A stretch of 64,000 nt of DNA from Taenia hydatigena (taxonomy: Eukaryota > Platyhelminthes > Cestoda > Cyclophyllidea > Taeniidae): contig JADWOT020000575.1 of NCBI GenBank assembly GCA_036345935.2, positions 62,001 through 126,000 of the forward strand, in the 5' to 3' direction. The position numbers and the translations under genes were made by a program. The stretch's first letter is position 1, and every line of letters begins with the position of its first letter. Of this stretch, positions 1-13,707 are shown one piece after another. The notes under the pieces are model-generated. The model was not told the DNA's origin. It ran no database searches and worked only from the letters and a program-made list of their open reading frames with translations.

Positions 1-1725
1 ATGTACCAAAACAGACGTTGATTAAGTGCTCCATTCCGTGGCCTATGCAAATAACATAAAACCGGTGAATGATGTTGCCTATATAGTTACGGATTATTGC
101 ATTACGCCTCAACTAATCGACGCGTTCTGATTTTTAAGTAGTGAAAACCGAGATGTGATCGATGTCAATAGACTCTTTGATGTATAAAGGCCATAGCGCT
201 GGTTGTTTATTCACAGGAATCAACCAATGAAACACTCCTATGAAGATTATACCTTCAAGGGTGTGCACGAAAACGCACTCGCATCGTTTGCTGATATGGA
301 GTCTAAGGATACCCATCTGGCAATTGGCGCAAAACAAATGTCGAAGGTGTGGATAGCGTAATTCTAAAAATATACAGTGATTAAGCGAGATTAAATATAC
401 TTCCAGCATTAGTGAGATAGTAGCATCAGAATTTAAAGTGAAGTTGCTGGACTATTTTTAATAATTTTGTATAAAGCCAATGTATTTAAGGGATGGGATA
501 ATAACGGGCTGCTAAACTAATAGCAAAAGAACACTAGAAAAGGGAGAAACAATAAAAGTGGAGAAATTGTGATTTTGATTTATTAATGAATGCATCACTG
601 GAGCCTCTGGTAGGGGCATGGCATTGGTAGACGGTGCAGGGGATTGCGTTGTATTGGTTGTTACCGAGGCCTGTGCTCTCAGCTGTTCTAAATAGTAGAG
701 CCACAATAACCGCAGGTAGTTCCACCCACACCTTTTCAAATACGCTCTTATGCCCACAGATCATACACGAAATCGCATGCTGTGTGAGGCTACTTTAGCA
801 GACTGGTGGCGGCTCATAACAACATGGTCGCACTTACAAGACTAAATATTGTAACAAAGGAGGAACAACACGTGTCCTAACACGAGAAAAATGGGTTGTT
901 CATTTGCCATTACGAGAAAAGCTTTGGCTCCTTTGGAGCACGAGGCGATCCAAATAATCTTTTGTCTTCGTTATCTGTGCGCCTATTCTCCCTTTCCATC
1001 TTCATTGCCGAAGCCTATATTTGTCCTCGATGTCGTCCACTTGTCACCCAAAGCGCAGCCAATCAGGTTCCTTCTAACCATCTGCACTCATCCATTCTGC
1101 ATCAATCGATCCAGGAGCTAATTCAAGTGATCCTTACATGGGAGAAGTAGGGAGTGGATGTCGTTTCATGTGCATGAAATCTAGCCGCTCATCAATCACA
1201 GAGATATTTGCTCTACCGTTGGTTGGTAATTTTGAGTGACTGTGAGGACCGCGAAGGTCACACTTTAGAAGTGGTGATGGAGCGAACGGATTAAGAGCGA
1301 TTACTAGCTACGAGGACAATAGTTGTGGGATGAAAATAGGTGCAATGACGGACAGTAGCCAGCATGAAAGGAGTGGATAGGAGGAAGGGCGGATAAAGGT
1401 TCCATCAGACTGATAGATTGTGAGACGCTGCTGAAACAGACTGATAAATTGCACATCTGTAGGCCTTGCTCGCTTAAGCAAATAGGACATGATGCAGAAT
1501 TTTGACATTGGCATTTCCGCAACCAAAGGTAAGAGAGAAGAAACTGATTACAGGCCATGGAAGCCAACGGTGGGTTACTCATAATAAATGCGTGTAGAGG
1601 CACGTAAAACTCGTGTCAAACTTTTAAGCTGATTGGTGTCCACTTAGTTATGACTAGTAAGACCCTCATTTTGAGACGAAATGTAGCAAATAGAACTTAA
1701 GGCATACCTTTAATTTGTGCGTTTC
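1..1725. other. no recognisable gene
   Basis: Only short ORFs (under 100 codons) in overlapping frames on both strands. None shows a recognisable domain or convincing splice-bordered exons. I see no RNA gene or clear repeat here. Confidence 0.5.
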
Positions 1726-3260
1726 ACCAATGCAGCGCATCGCATCACACCCAGTCACAATAGGCATCCTTCATTTCGATAAAATCGTACCACATGAAAC
1801 CCGTCCTTTAATTTTATAAGCATACGTTTCGAATTGTCATTAATGTCAGTATTGTTGTTATATTCACTGAATGGTAATTGACTGGCGAGTTAGTGGTAGT
1901 TACATACAACGAATGGGTTTTGTTGGCCATTAGGTGGCCAATAATGGGCAAATTAAATGCAATTGCAAAATCCGGCCACAAATAATCGATGCGTTTACTT
2001 CTCACCAATACAACTGCAACTTTTGCGCTTAGCATCCAAATGCAAACCGAACAGCACAATAGGTGATTTGCATTTCAAAGATGCTCTTGGTCAATTTACA
2101 CTCCTTTGGTTCGCTTCGTGAATGCAGATTGTATTCCACCTGCCATTAGCTACTACTGCCATCTCCAACCTTGCGACTGCTTTGCAGTTTATCTACTGCT
2201 CAATACGAATAAGTAGCAGCAGCAGCAGGTTGAATTGAGTTAGGCAAGATGGTCCGCAGCCTTCGAAAGACTCCAGTGATGCAAAATCGGTCCAGACCAA
2301 TTTCACCAGGTAATTCCACATTCACAAGCATTACTTTCCGCCTGCGTATTGCACCCAAGAGCTGTGCTTGACGATTCTCTCCCGTGTGCCAAATTCTATC
2401 ATGATGAGTCAGCTCTACCCTATTTTACCAAACTTTGCGATTTCTGTGCATAAGAGTTTGGAATATGCTTGGAGAACTTACCTATGGTTTAAACTTTTTT
2501 TTTGGAATAAAAGCAAAACGACATGACAATCTAAAGAAGCTGCGAATATTTTGGGTGAAACTTGGCAAATAGGCTGGGATGGATCGCAACAACTTCCACA
2601 CATATTCGAAAAGCACTCGGTTTCAATGCCTAATTTACATGCAAACATAGACGATGTTTTGTGCGCTTTTTAAAATTGAATGCGCTTAGTAGCCGTTTGT
2701 CAAAGTTTACAAAGCTTGGCTGGCCTAAAATCGCAGGAAGTGATCTCTCTCCTTGGCTCAAAGTAAACCAGTGTCCAAATACATCCTCAGACCCCACCAA
2801 TCAACTCGATTTCCTCATCTCTCCTCTGTGTTTGTGCAGCCCACTCGCGTCTTACACAACTCTGCTAATTCAAGCAGCCATTTTCATGATTTTTAGGTGA
2901 CACTCATTGTCTCGAGAACTGTACACCTTCTAGTACACGCAATCATTTCGCTCACAAGCGCCATCGTCGGTTAGTGCAATAGCACGAAATGTTAGCTTTG
3001 GATACACGTAAAGGTGGTTCACACTGAGGCCAACTTTAACATGCCCCTGGTGTTTTCCTTTCATCCACTGCCAATGTAGACCATCGATTCTGACCAGCAG
3101 TTCTGTGTAGATTACTCTTTATCCGTGAGGTGACACCAGAGTTCGCATAAAGTTTATTGACTCTGATGCTATGCTCCAATAGTTATAATCTTTGCGTTTA
3201 ACAATGCGCATTGCAAACCAAGAATGTAGACAAAACAACATTAATCACCACAAAAGAGGA
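1726..3260 (+). repeat. duplicated block R1, copy 1
   Basis: This segment is colinear with 7720-9260. Paired landmarks: CAGTCACAATAGGCATCCTT at about 1754 against about 7738; ATTACTTTCCGCCTG at about 2331 against 8270; AGCACGAAATGTTAGCTTTGG at about 2981 against 9028; and ACCATCGATTCTG against GGCATCGATTCTG near 3080 and 9119. The offset stays near 5.9-6.0 kb, so this is one old duplication and not scattered similarity. Identity by eye is roughly 65-75 percent with many small gaps. I see no coding sequence conserved across both copies. It could be intronic or intergenic DNA copied with a larger unit. Confidence 0.75.
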
Positions 3261-3764
3261 AGCCTTACCTATGCAAGAATCCGGGTTTGGGCTCAAATAG
3301 AACTTAATTTCACTGATTGACCTCACCGATATTATGAAATTCGATTTGGTTTTTTGCAGTGTTTTTTGGTACCTGTTCTCCATTTTACACCACTTCACCC
3401 AAAATTTCTCTTCACCCTTCACCTGCTTACATGCCCTACTTTACCAAACAAAATCAATTATTCAAAAGCCGGCTACTTTGGAGCCTTAATCGATGGCATT
3501 GTCCTTTGACTACCATGCTCACCCGCCTATTTGACGACAGCTACGTGGCGAAACGAGGAACTACATTGCTCATTAAGGGCTCCATCATGCGGCAATAGCA
3601 GAGGTGTGATAAGGCAGTGAGAACAACCGCAATCCGAGCCGCACCCACCATCCTAATACACCTTCGCATTTAAGGCATTTTGGATGATTTTAAGCCACCC
3701 AGCATGGGACTCGGATTCACAACTTCGAGACGGTAGTCTCGTGTCTTACCGGCTGATTCGCAAG

Positions 3765-4045
3765 GGCAAATGGTGCAAATCTACGGATTTCCTATTTATC
3801 CCAAGCTATGTTTGCTTCTCTGCCTCTACATTATCAACAGAAGCTAAAACAATGTTAAATTGCATAAAATAGAAATGTTGTAGCTTTGAAGCCACTGTAG
3901 AAAAACAGCTAGGCACCCATCCTCATGAATAAGTTCACTTTAAGTCTTCGGAGTCTAAGCAAATTCTTGCACGCCATTTTGGTTTATTTTAGAACTACGA
4001 ATTTGTGTTTACACTGAAACAAGCGCTTGCTTCCACAATGCTACT
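3765..4045 (+). repeat. repeat R2, copy a (partial)
   Basis: First of three direct copies. Landmarks are ATTATCAACAGAA, then ATGTTGTAGCTTTGAAGCCA, then ACAGCTAGGCACCCATCC near 3830-3925. It continues through the stretch around TGAAACAAGCGCTTGCTTCC (about 4014), which is also present in copy c. The 5' part of the unit found in copies b and c is missing. Confidence 0.7.
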
Positions 4046-4261
4046 CTGATGGACGTGAACCGACAAATTATGAGCATTGGCAAGTGATTGCTAAATGCTT
4101 GTAGTGGTCAATATTCTCTGACCTTCATTCAATGAAGTGAGTGTAACACGTGGTAAAGGCTTTACAATGTTGATATGCCTGGCACTGAAATGTTCTGCAG
4201 AACTCGGACTCCAATTATGTAAGTGGCGAGTATGGTTTCGACTTTTGTTTGGAATTGCCTC

Positions 4262-4835
4262 CTTAATCTGCTATGCACTGTAAAGTTCGCTAAGATCCTA
4301 TTCTGACTTCAAAATTCGCTTACCTCTCTGTATGGCGGTTTGCGAGCGGCTACTATTGTGACTATCGGATTTGACTGCCTTCCAGTACTGCCGATGGCAC
4401 TGTGCATGTCAAAACACAAGGTGTATTTAGCAAACTTAAAGAGAGAAACTTTATTTAGCTGCTCCAAACCACATGCCATTGACTTTTGAAAATGTCATGA
4501 GGCTGACAACTTGGATTAAGCTGCCCATTTGTGTTTCACAAGATCAACGGCTGTACAACGCTGCCACAGATATCAGATCAAAATTGAATTAGTGTGTAGT
4601 TTGTTGAAAGGACAGATTGTGCAAATGTAAGAGTTTTTCTGCCTATCCGAGAGCAATGTTTTGCGCCTTGTCTTCACATTATCAACAGAACTTAAAGCAC
4701 AAACAAATGGCATCAAAAGAAATGCTGTAACTATGAAGCCATTGCAGAAAAACAGCTAGGCACTCATCCTTATGACCCTGTTTGTTTAAAGGCTCCTTAG
4801 TTTAGGCAATCGCTTGCACGCTTCCTTTATTTTGC
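4262..4835 (+). repeat. repeat R2, copy b
   Basis: Direct copy of R2. It starts with TGCTATGCACTGTAAAGTTCG, passes through TTTGACTGCCTTCCAGTACT and GATGGCACTGTGCATGTCAA, and ends with ACAGCTAGGCACTCATCC and the GGCTCCTTAGTTTA stretch. It pairs with copy c at an offset of about 1.53 kb. After about 4835 it diverges from copies a and c. Confidence 0.75.
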
Positions 4836-5796
4836 ATCAAGAGCAATGAATCGGCCCTAGATCTGCAGAATTGATGCCAACATCCACACCTACACCATCA
4901 CTATTGGCGGCATCAGCAGCCGCTAAACAGCACACGGTGTTGATGCATTCGATCTATGCCGCTTCCCTTCTTTCTTTCACTCATCACCCATTACATCTTC
5001 TCGAATACCTCGAACATTTCAGTACACCTTTTCCATAAATGCCAGGACAATTTGCATCGGCACACTTTTTTTCCTCCAATTGCTATCATTTATGAGACTT
5101 ACAAGCCCTCTGTACCGCAACATTGGTAGGATTGGCCATCTTAAGTAGCCAAATCCCAAAACTGTTAGCCTGACACGTGAGACAGGAAATCAGTGTAGTG
5201 ATTCCAGTCTCTTCTTTTACTTCTTTCTTATATAGCCGCAGTATAGGCCAAACCCTCTTGATATCTGTAGGAGAATGATAACTTATTATGGGGAAATAAA
5301 TGCACAGGAAAACTCATGCACATATGTGAAAATGTGCTGCAACGTTACATCTGGCTTAGTTTGACATTCTCTGGCACTAAAAGTCGGAGTAAAATTGCAA
5401 AGTTATTTCGGCATGAATACCAAATTGAACGCATATCTCGAATACCAATGCAGCCATTCATTAGTTTGCCTGTCAATTAATGTTACAGTATGCCTTTTCC
5501 ACAAACGCTATTACAATTTTGTCTACGCTTTTCTCCCTCCTTTCGTAGTCAACGACGAGACTTGCAAGTTCTTTTTACTGCAATGTTGGTAGAGTCGACT
5601 TCCTTTAGAAGCCGCATTTTAGAATATTAGCATGAAACATTGAACATGGATCAAAGCAGCAAACTTAATCTATTATTCTACCTCTCTAAGCTACTATATA
5701 GGCCAAAGCTTTTCTCTGATGTCAACAATCTTATGATTGTTAATACGCACCCGCGCAATACGAATAAATTGAAAATTCGCGGGGTGGATATAAAAC

Positions 5797-6425
5797 GTGC
5801 TATGCACTGTAAAGTTCGCTAAAATTCTACTCTGACTTCGGAATGCTCTAAGCTCTCTGTACGGCGGTTTGCGCGCGGCTACTGTTGTAATTTTTCGGAT
5901 TTGACTGCCTTCCAGTACTACCGATGGCACTGTGCATGTCAAAACGCAATATGTATTTGGCCAACTTAAAGAGAAACCTTATTTAGTTGCTCTAAAACAC
6001 ATGTTGATGACCAGGCGTACCATTTAACTTTTAAAAATGTCATGTGACCGGCAACTTGGATTAAGTTACCCAATTGTGTTTTACAACATCAACGGCTGTA
6101 CAACGCTACCACAGATAACAGATGCAATAGCATGTAGTTTAGTGAGAGGACAGATAGCGCAAATGTAAGAAGTTTTCTACCTATCCGGGAGCAATGTTTT
6201 GCGCATTGTCTTCACATTATCAACAGAACTTAAAATAGTTAAATGGCACCAATAGAAATGTTGTAGCTTTGAAGCCATTGCAGGAAAACACCTAGGCACT
6301 CATCCTTATGATCCTAATTGTTTTAAGGCTCCTTAGTTTAAGCAATTGCTTTCACGCTTCCTTCATTTATTTTCGGACTATGGATTTATCATTAACAATG
6401 AAACAGGCACTTGCTTACACAACGC
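5797..6425 (+). repeat. repeat R2, copy c
   Basis: Third direct copy and the most complete one. It has the 5' half shared with copy b (GCACTGTAAAGTTCG, then GATGGCACTGTGCATGTCAA), the central part shared by all three copies, and the 3' extension around AATGAAACAGGCACTTGC shared with copy a. No coding potential is conserved among the copies. Confidence 0.75.
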
Positions 6426-7339
6426 TGTAGCCAAAATTTGCTGACGTAGAATTGTACGTTAATTGGGTGGAGAGAGCAGAGTTTATTTTTTTTGAGTACG
6501 GCTGAGGCATATATGCCTACCGACTAAAAGTATTAACAAATTCATGGCGCCGTGATTGGGTGTCTGCTGTCCCGAACGTGGACTCATGGCCAGGACTAAT
6601 GTTCAGCTTATGTGATGCACTGAGGCACACAATTAGCACACGATACCATTCGAAAACTTAAATGACTAACTTCCTGATGTAAACGTCACCGCCACTCTCT
6701 TTTATTAGGACCTATTTTACTTTGACTCGAATAACATCTCTAACCGATTTGGTAATGAGAAATATGCCTTTGACACCGACTCGAAAACCAGTGTGCCGCA
6801 GTGTATTCCATTACTTAAAAACCTCCTAGAAATACTTTAGCGGAATCTATTTCCATCCAACGGCAAAACTCTCCATTTAGCCATAGGCTGTTAATCATGC
6901 GATATTTTCCTTCATTTTCATTTGTTATGGTCACTCTACCAGCACGTCGCTTCGCAAATCTAGCTGCAGCGTTGGTTCTCACTTTCTTAATTAAATGTTG
7001 TTTACCTTCTACAAAAAAAGCCAAGCTCACAGCACGAAAGTTCTGATTGAGCATCAGTTTATATACAGTAGGCTAATTATCGGAATCGATGATGGCATTT
7101 GGAGGAAATATCCCATATGTATGCATAATTGCGTCATCGCAGCCTCTGACAGGATAGCATTTACACGAGATGCTCGCGAGCCCTTTTCAGATAAAACTTA
7201 CGAAGTTAGGATCGGTTAATTGCAAGCAATAGCAAAAATTATAACGCACTGCTTGGGTGACATCGCGGCATGGAGATTAACGTTTCATTACAAATGGACC
7301 CTTGTGAGCGACCACTTTCAGTTGTGCAAAAGCCAAAAC

Positions 7340-7555
7340 ATGCAGTCACCTGCCACATCAACTAGAACTCGGTCGTGTCAAACATTTGTGCAGACCCCAC
7401 CATTGGACAGAAATCAAGGAGTGACACAAAGGCGTTTGGACGAATTCGACTTAATGCTTGACATGAGAATCGAAACTTGTAGGACAGCAGCAGAAGTGAG
7501 GCAACGATGGGCACTGTTCCAACCTTCTACTGATCCACAGTTAGCGAGAGACTAA
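7340..7555 (+). CDS. unrecognised coding-like ORF
   Basis: An open frame of 71 codons from the ATG at 7340 to TAA at 7553-7555; the same frame is open upstream to about 7220. The predicted peptide is hydrophilic, Gln/Arg/Thr-rich at the N-terminus, and ends in a charged helix-like segment (DEFDLMLDMRIETCRTAAEV). Composition and codon choice look more coding-like than the neighbouring ORFs. I recognise no domain and see no obvious splice borders. It lies just before the second R1 block and has no counterpart before the first. It could be an exon, a relic or chance. Confidence 0.25.
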   Translation: MQSPATSTRTRSCQTFVQTPPLDRNQGVTQRRLDEFDLMLDMRIETCRTAAEVRQRWALFQPSTDPQLARD

Positions 7556-7719
7556 TAAAAATGGTCATTTCATGCGTGGCACCTAACCAAGCACTGCTGT
7601 TAACCGGGTTATAATGCCCCCATCATCTAATCGACACTGCTTATGGGGCGATAAAATTTTTATGGCAAAACCCATCTCCTTTTGACATGCTTCAGCCAGG
7701 TTAGAAATGTAAGGATGCT

Positions 7720-9260
7720 GCGTGTTTTATTGCATCCAGTCACAATATGCATCCTTCATCTCAATAAAATTGCATCATAGTAAAAATCTGCTCTTTTATA
7801 CCTTAAGGTATACGTTTCGCGATATTATTATCATTGTCATGTTCACCAAAACGTCATTAAATAGGAAGTTATTAGCAATTACAAAAGATGGACAAATTTT
7901 ATTGGCTATGTTGGTTGCCTTACTGTGCACATGTAGTCGATGCGTTTTCCTCTGACAAATACAAGTGAACCCTTTACTTTCTCGGACCGAATGCATTAGA
8001 ACCCGAACCAAAAGCATAGCAGGCAATTCGTGTTTTAAAGTTGCTCTTGCTGATTTTGCATTTCTTTGGTTTGCTCTGTGAATACAAACTGCATTACTTG
8101 CTGTTGGCTGCTACCACTGCTACCGATCCGGAAACTCCTTTGCAATTTATCTGCTGCAAAAAATGCAGCAACATTGAACAAGGCAGGATGTTCTACAGCC
8201 TTCAAAAGACTTCTGCCATATAAAATAAATTCAGCTCACTTTCACAATGGAATCTTACATTCATGGGCATTACTTTGCGCCTGAATGTTGCACCAAGGAT
8301 TTGTGTTTAACAAGTCTCTCCCTTGCGCCAATTTTTATCATGCTCTGAGTTAGTTCTGCCCTATTTTGCGGAACTTTGCAATGTCTGCTAAGTAGTTTGA
8401 AAGCTGCTCTAAGAACTTATCTATGGGGCCAAGCATTTTCCAGAAATAAATGCTAAACGACGATTTACTTCAAAAGAGCTGCGAAATGCCTTGAATGAGG
8501 CTTGGCAGGCAACATGATGGCGCGATCGGCAACGCAGAAAAGATAAAGGTGCACCCCAGAAGGCAGAATGTTTTATTTCCATTTCTTCATGGTGCATTGC
8601 GACAACTTGCACACATTCAAGGCAAAGCGTTTGGTTTTATTTTGCAAATTACAAGTAAATATATCGACTACGCCTTATGTACTTTTAAATTTTATCTACT
8701 TATCAACGATTCGCTAAATTAAGCAAAGTTTGGCTGATCCTAAGTCGCACAAATTGATCATTGTCCCCTTGGTTCGGAATGATACATTACACAAGCACAG
8801 CCTCAGCCTTCGTGCAATTAGCTCAATTACTCATCACTCGTCCCCATGTTCTACAATAAACCTGCAGGTACCATCCCACCCCACACTACTCTATTAATCC
8901 GAGCATCTATTCTTATGATTTTCTAGTGAAATGTATTGCTCCGGGAAACGATTTGGTCTGAATACGTTCTACTACGTAGGACTACTTTTTACAAGCACTA
9001 TTATTGGTTGGTGCGACAGCATGAAATGTTAGCTTTGGAAACACCTGAAAGCGTCTTACACTGAGGACTAATTCGACACGCCCCTTGTATGCTGCATTTC
9101 AAGTATTGCAAATGTAGGGCATCGATTCTGGGTAGCAGTTCTATGTGGACTGTTCTGTCTCCACGGCATAACAAGAAGTTTCACACAGGGTTCGATGACT
9201 ATTTTAATGTGCCAACAGTTGTGATTTTTGCGTTTCACAGTGCAGACAGGCAAAGTATCA
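7720..9260 (+). repeat. duplicated block R1, copy 2
   Basis: Second copy of the block at 1726-3260, same orientation, offset about 6 kb. Similarity probably runs on to about 9280, where the 113-codon ORF at 9089-9430 begins to rely on copy-specific sequence. That ORF is not preserved in copy 1, so I do not treat it as a gene. Confidence 0.75.
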
Positions 9261-12200
9261 TTAAGCACCGCAGAAAAAAGTGGCCTAAATTCTTCAAGTG
9301 TCGAAGCAAAACATATGGTCCAAACAGAAAAAGTGGCACAGTTCTCAAGGTACTTGTGGTCGCAGACCAGGATGCAGCTTACATAAGTTACAAAACAACT
9401 GGTGTATACCACCTAGGGACAACGCAATAGTAAGAAGTGAGGTGCGTCACTCGTCCTTACAGGCAAGTTGGGTCGTTAGATGACGCCAGATTGGTCCCTA
9501 TTTAAAGTACAAGTGTTGCTACCTGTTGCCACATTTAAATGGTTTTGTGAAATGTCAGAAGTTATGTTCCACGGTGACTTGGCCCGCAGTTTTTGTGAAA
9601 ATCAGCATTTTGAGTGCTGTTTATGAAGCTGTATCAGTAGTGTTTTGTGGAATAAGTGGCAGCACTCAAGTTGCAATCAGGTTGGACGCTAATAATGTCG
9701 ACCCGCGTGCATTTTTGGGTCTTGCTATTGGACTCTTTGGACGACAAAACTGGTAAGTTGGGTGTTGTGCGAGAGACTGTCGACTGCTGAAGTCGATCAT
9801 ATTTGGATAAATAAAATGTTTCCGCAGTTTAAATTCTGTGGTAGCTACATTTGACTGCAATTTTCTGGCTTTTAAGGAATCTGAGATTGTGAAATAATTG
9901 TTAAGCCTCCACGCAGTTGCTTAAAAAAATGATTCGGTTGCGATTGCGATAAGCGTATCTTCGGGTTGTGAAAAAGGGTTGGGGTCGTCATGTGGACACG
10001 GTGTGGGATAGATGCATTAGTTGCTTTTTGACAGGTAGTGATTTTGGTGGTTGACTGTCCAGCAGAAAATGTGGTCATGCAATTGTTATTTACTATTGGA
10101 CCATTATGAATAATGCTGGCGTTAAAGCTGCAGCTACCCTAACAGTGTCATCATGCTTGTAGTGTAGACACAAATTTGTGCGTGGGATTTATTGAGCCGG
10201 ATCATGTCGAGCTCATCTATCCTCTTTCACTGGTCATGAGAGAGGAGATGAAAACACTATGCACCTACTACTGCTGCTTATTCTATCGCAGTCTTCGGAC
10301 GCGTGTGTTCGTCTGCCTCAACTAAGTGCTTTATGTAAAAGAGAAGACGAGATCCAAGCCCCTGGCGATTGTTTTGCAATTTATCATTCCGTCTTTCATG
10401 TGCTGGTCCCACTGGACTTTTTCAGTCTTTCGGTGATAATAGGACAGCCATGCTTTGCTCCACGCTGTGACCGTTGTAATTGGCTTCATATTTGTTAGGT
10501 TTCGAATTGCTAAACCATCAAGCAATCAAAGGCAAACCGATGACAAAATCAAGAGTGCCAGTGAAGTCTCTCCCCCAGCCTCATTGACTTTATGCACAAA
10601 ATGCTTGCTACTGAATGGAATTAAGTAATATAATTGTAAAATTGCAGTTGGTTTTCGTAGTCATTGCAGCCCCATAAGCATCTAAGAATCTGAAATATTT
10701 TCCCTCAGCCACCGCCTAAAGACCCACCGTTTACAGACTTTGAAGAAACTGCAACGTTATTTCTACAAATAATGACAGGACTGCCAGAAGGCATTAATTT
10801 TGCTTTGACGAAACAGACGCTCATTTGCTAAGCAATATCCCCATATTTGCCTGTTCTTCATTATAAGCGAAACCGAAAATAGTCACATTCGGGAATTCGT
10901 GAAGGCGGTCACTTGAAGACGCAAACTGAAAGGTAATGGATGAAGTGTGTGACGCCAGTGGCTATGACTGCTACAGCTCTTGAGTATATTAGGAGGTAAA
11001 AAAATTAATGCTGATGCACAAAACTGACACTATATGGCACTGATTAGAGAAATACACTCTGGCATATTATGCCAAGCTAGCGATTTAAAGAACGGAATCA
11101 CGTAACATTTAATAGCATAGTGATTATTAACTTGGCTCGAATATTGCAGGCTAGACGCGTTCATGGTACGCATCCTCTTCGGAAACCGATGGTACTCCAT
11201 TCAGCATGAGGTTTGCATTTTCCGCCGCTCCTAGCCCTAATGGTGTGTTTTAACAAGTCTGTGCAGCCTTTATGCATTTTAGTAAATACAGCAATGTCAA
11301 TGAAATAAAGCATACTTCCTTTTTCTAAAGTGCGAATAAAACGGATACGAAACTGTTGGCCTGTTAGTATTTACCCGCAAAGTTTATCCACCTCACGCGT
11401 CAAAACCTGACCTAAGACGGTCCATTTTCACAATTAGTGTTAATTCATTCATTGATTTAAAAATGAATCTAAAATGGGATTTCGAAAACGCTTGAGCTTA
11501 TAATCGAAGTATCGTATTATATATCCACTAGAAAATGCATAACGACTTTTACCATTTGCAGCAGCTCCAAAAGCGGACCATATACTGTTACGTCGGCTAT
11601 GCAGTAACCAGCTACAACTGGTGGAAAATGTCATAGCATGGATGTTTCGACCGACGCTTCATGAAAATTAATTTAAGCAGGAGCATTAAAACTGTATATG
11701 AAAGATACAACTACTTTGGACGCAAATGCAACAATCGCATGCTGCTGTTTATGACATCCATTTGCCTCAACATCTGCCCTTTTTGCTGAGGGAACATTCG
11801 ATCCCAAAAAGTGCGTATTTTGACTTTATGAAGGTTTTTATTTAGGCGACTATTTCCGCTAAAATTTCTTGCAACAAACTCTTGCCCAAGCAGTTCTTCT
11901 TCATCTACTGATAATTGATTTAATCGCAAACAAATGTTGCTAACAATCGTTGGTTGACCTAGGTTAGTGTTGGGTCCACGAAGGCAGTGCTAAATTTTTG
12001 ATATTTTGAGATTTGCAGGTAAATGCTAATCACTTTATAATTTTGCTTGTCTTTCCTCGTTTCATTGGTTTAGTTGTCTGGAATAATCTAAAGAAGGATT
12101 CGTATTTGAAAGATATTCACCCATTTTAAAGCAACTTTGATGGGTCTGATAGGTGACGAAGTTAGCTGCAGCACCTCAACTGGGTGCTATTTGTGCTGCA

Positions 12201-12440
12201 AAATGTTTTTCTTCATTAATGGTTGCGATTTGGTCAATCTTGTGGTAGAAGGCAGTCACCACAGGACATGGAGTTACAGGTGTGGAGACTGCAACGCTGC
12301 TTCTTATGGTGTCATTGCCTTTGTGACTTGATAAGCGATTGAGTAGTGGGGTCAAGCCCGTATGGAATCACCCGGCCACTTTGCTCAACCTTCTGTGGCA
12401 TTGGGGCTTTGATGCTGTACGTCCACTTTGACAACAAGGA

Positions 12441-12472
12441 TTAGTATTAGCATTAGCATTAGTTAGTATTAG
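12441..12472 (+). repeat. short TTAGNA-type tandem tract
   Basis: Consecutive TTAGTA, TTAGCA, TTAGCA, TTAG, TTAGTA, TTAG units. It resembles a degenerate hexamer array. It is too short and too imperfect to call interstitial telomere DNA. Confidence 0.6.
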
Positions 12473-13502
12473 TTTTTGGGTCGCATCCCCTTGCTATGCA
12501 TTTGACTTTATTTCGGTGGGTAAAGTTAGATTTATGATGGGTTCATAGGCTTTTCAAGGGTGTGAAGTGCCATCCGTTGAAGTGGCTTTTGAACCAACTG
12601 CACAACAAGTAGTGGTGGCGATAATGGCTACAGAAATTTGTGGGTTTTCGCGTGCTTGAGGAGGACGGATTTGTTGAAGCATTGTGACACCAGTTTGACA
12701 GGCTGGTGAACGCAGTAAAGATGACATAAGAATTACTTAAGCTATTGTTTAGCAAAATTATTGTACGATTTCTCAAATACATTTCAAACCGACTATAAGG
12801 AGGATGAGACAGCCAAGCGGAACGTAAGCACAGTTCAGTTTTGAGACAAAGGCACGTAAGAAATCGGCCCACCTGCGCAGACCACCAACATATTTTTCTC
12901 GCTAACATCCTGTGTACTCACAAAGCTGCCCTTCTAAATCGACTGCATCTCCAAACTCAAATGGCTGTCTCTTCTTCCTTTTAAGCGGTAGTGGTGTTGT
13001 ACCAGTCAAAGTCGAGCTCAGATCCATTATTATCAACTCGTGCGCTAAGTTTGAAAAGCGGCGCTTAAAGTGTGTTTTGCCTCGACTGGTCCGAATGAAT
13101 TTTAAGAAGCATTTGTTGTAGATTTTCTTAACATTCTATTCAATTAGCTGTTTTCTTTGACAAACCAGATAGGCTACTCTTCTCCTCATTATCACAATCA
13201 AAATTATATTTGCCCTAATTAGTGTCTTATTTATCCACCCACCCATTTAAGCAAATTTCCGCTGACCAGCGCGCCCAGGGCCTACTGGATCAGAGCCATA
13301 TATTAATATAGAATGGCTGGACAACATTTGGTCTTATCGGTCCATTGACCGACAGAACAATGCGGATGGGTCAGCAAGAGCAGCGAGCTGAAGAGAGCGC
13401 AGACGACCCAAATCTAGACCACCGACTATCCCATCATTGGCGATAGCTTATACACGCCCTTGCTGAGTCGTGTTGAGTGTGAGTGGGCGGTTTGAATGAA
13501 CA

Positions 13503-13513
13503 GGGGGGGGGGG
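13503..13513 (+). repeat. G11 homopolymer
   Basis: An uninterrupted run of eleven G residues, the longest homopolymer I noticed. It may be a sequencing or assembly weak point. Confidence 0.9.
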
Positions 13514-13707
13514 TAGCAGCGCAGTTTTACGATTGCAAAGAACCAAGCCGTAGAAAATAAAGGATTCCTAGGACCAAAAATCACTTTGGCAAGAGCAGAT
13601 TCAAGGCTTTGTGTGCAAAAAAACACAAGAAGATAAGAAGAGCAATTAGTTTCTAAGCGTTTGCTGCGCATTCGTAGCAGGCATCAGCCTACCGGCTTCT
13701 ATTCCAG

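Larger units (their letters stand above)
9440..13640. other. no recognisable gene
   Basis: About 4 kb of short overlapping ORFs. The 79-codon ORF at 10259-10498 begins with a Leu-rich, signal-peptide-like stretch (MHLLLLLILSQSSDAC), but I find no downstream exon that fits. The 121-codon minus ORF at 12543-12908 has no recognisable motif. Around 13250-13400 short protein-like stretches occur on the + strand in several frames. They might be decayed exons of the gene at 13.7-15.1 kb, but I cannot join them. Confidence 0.4.
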
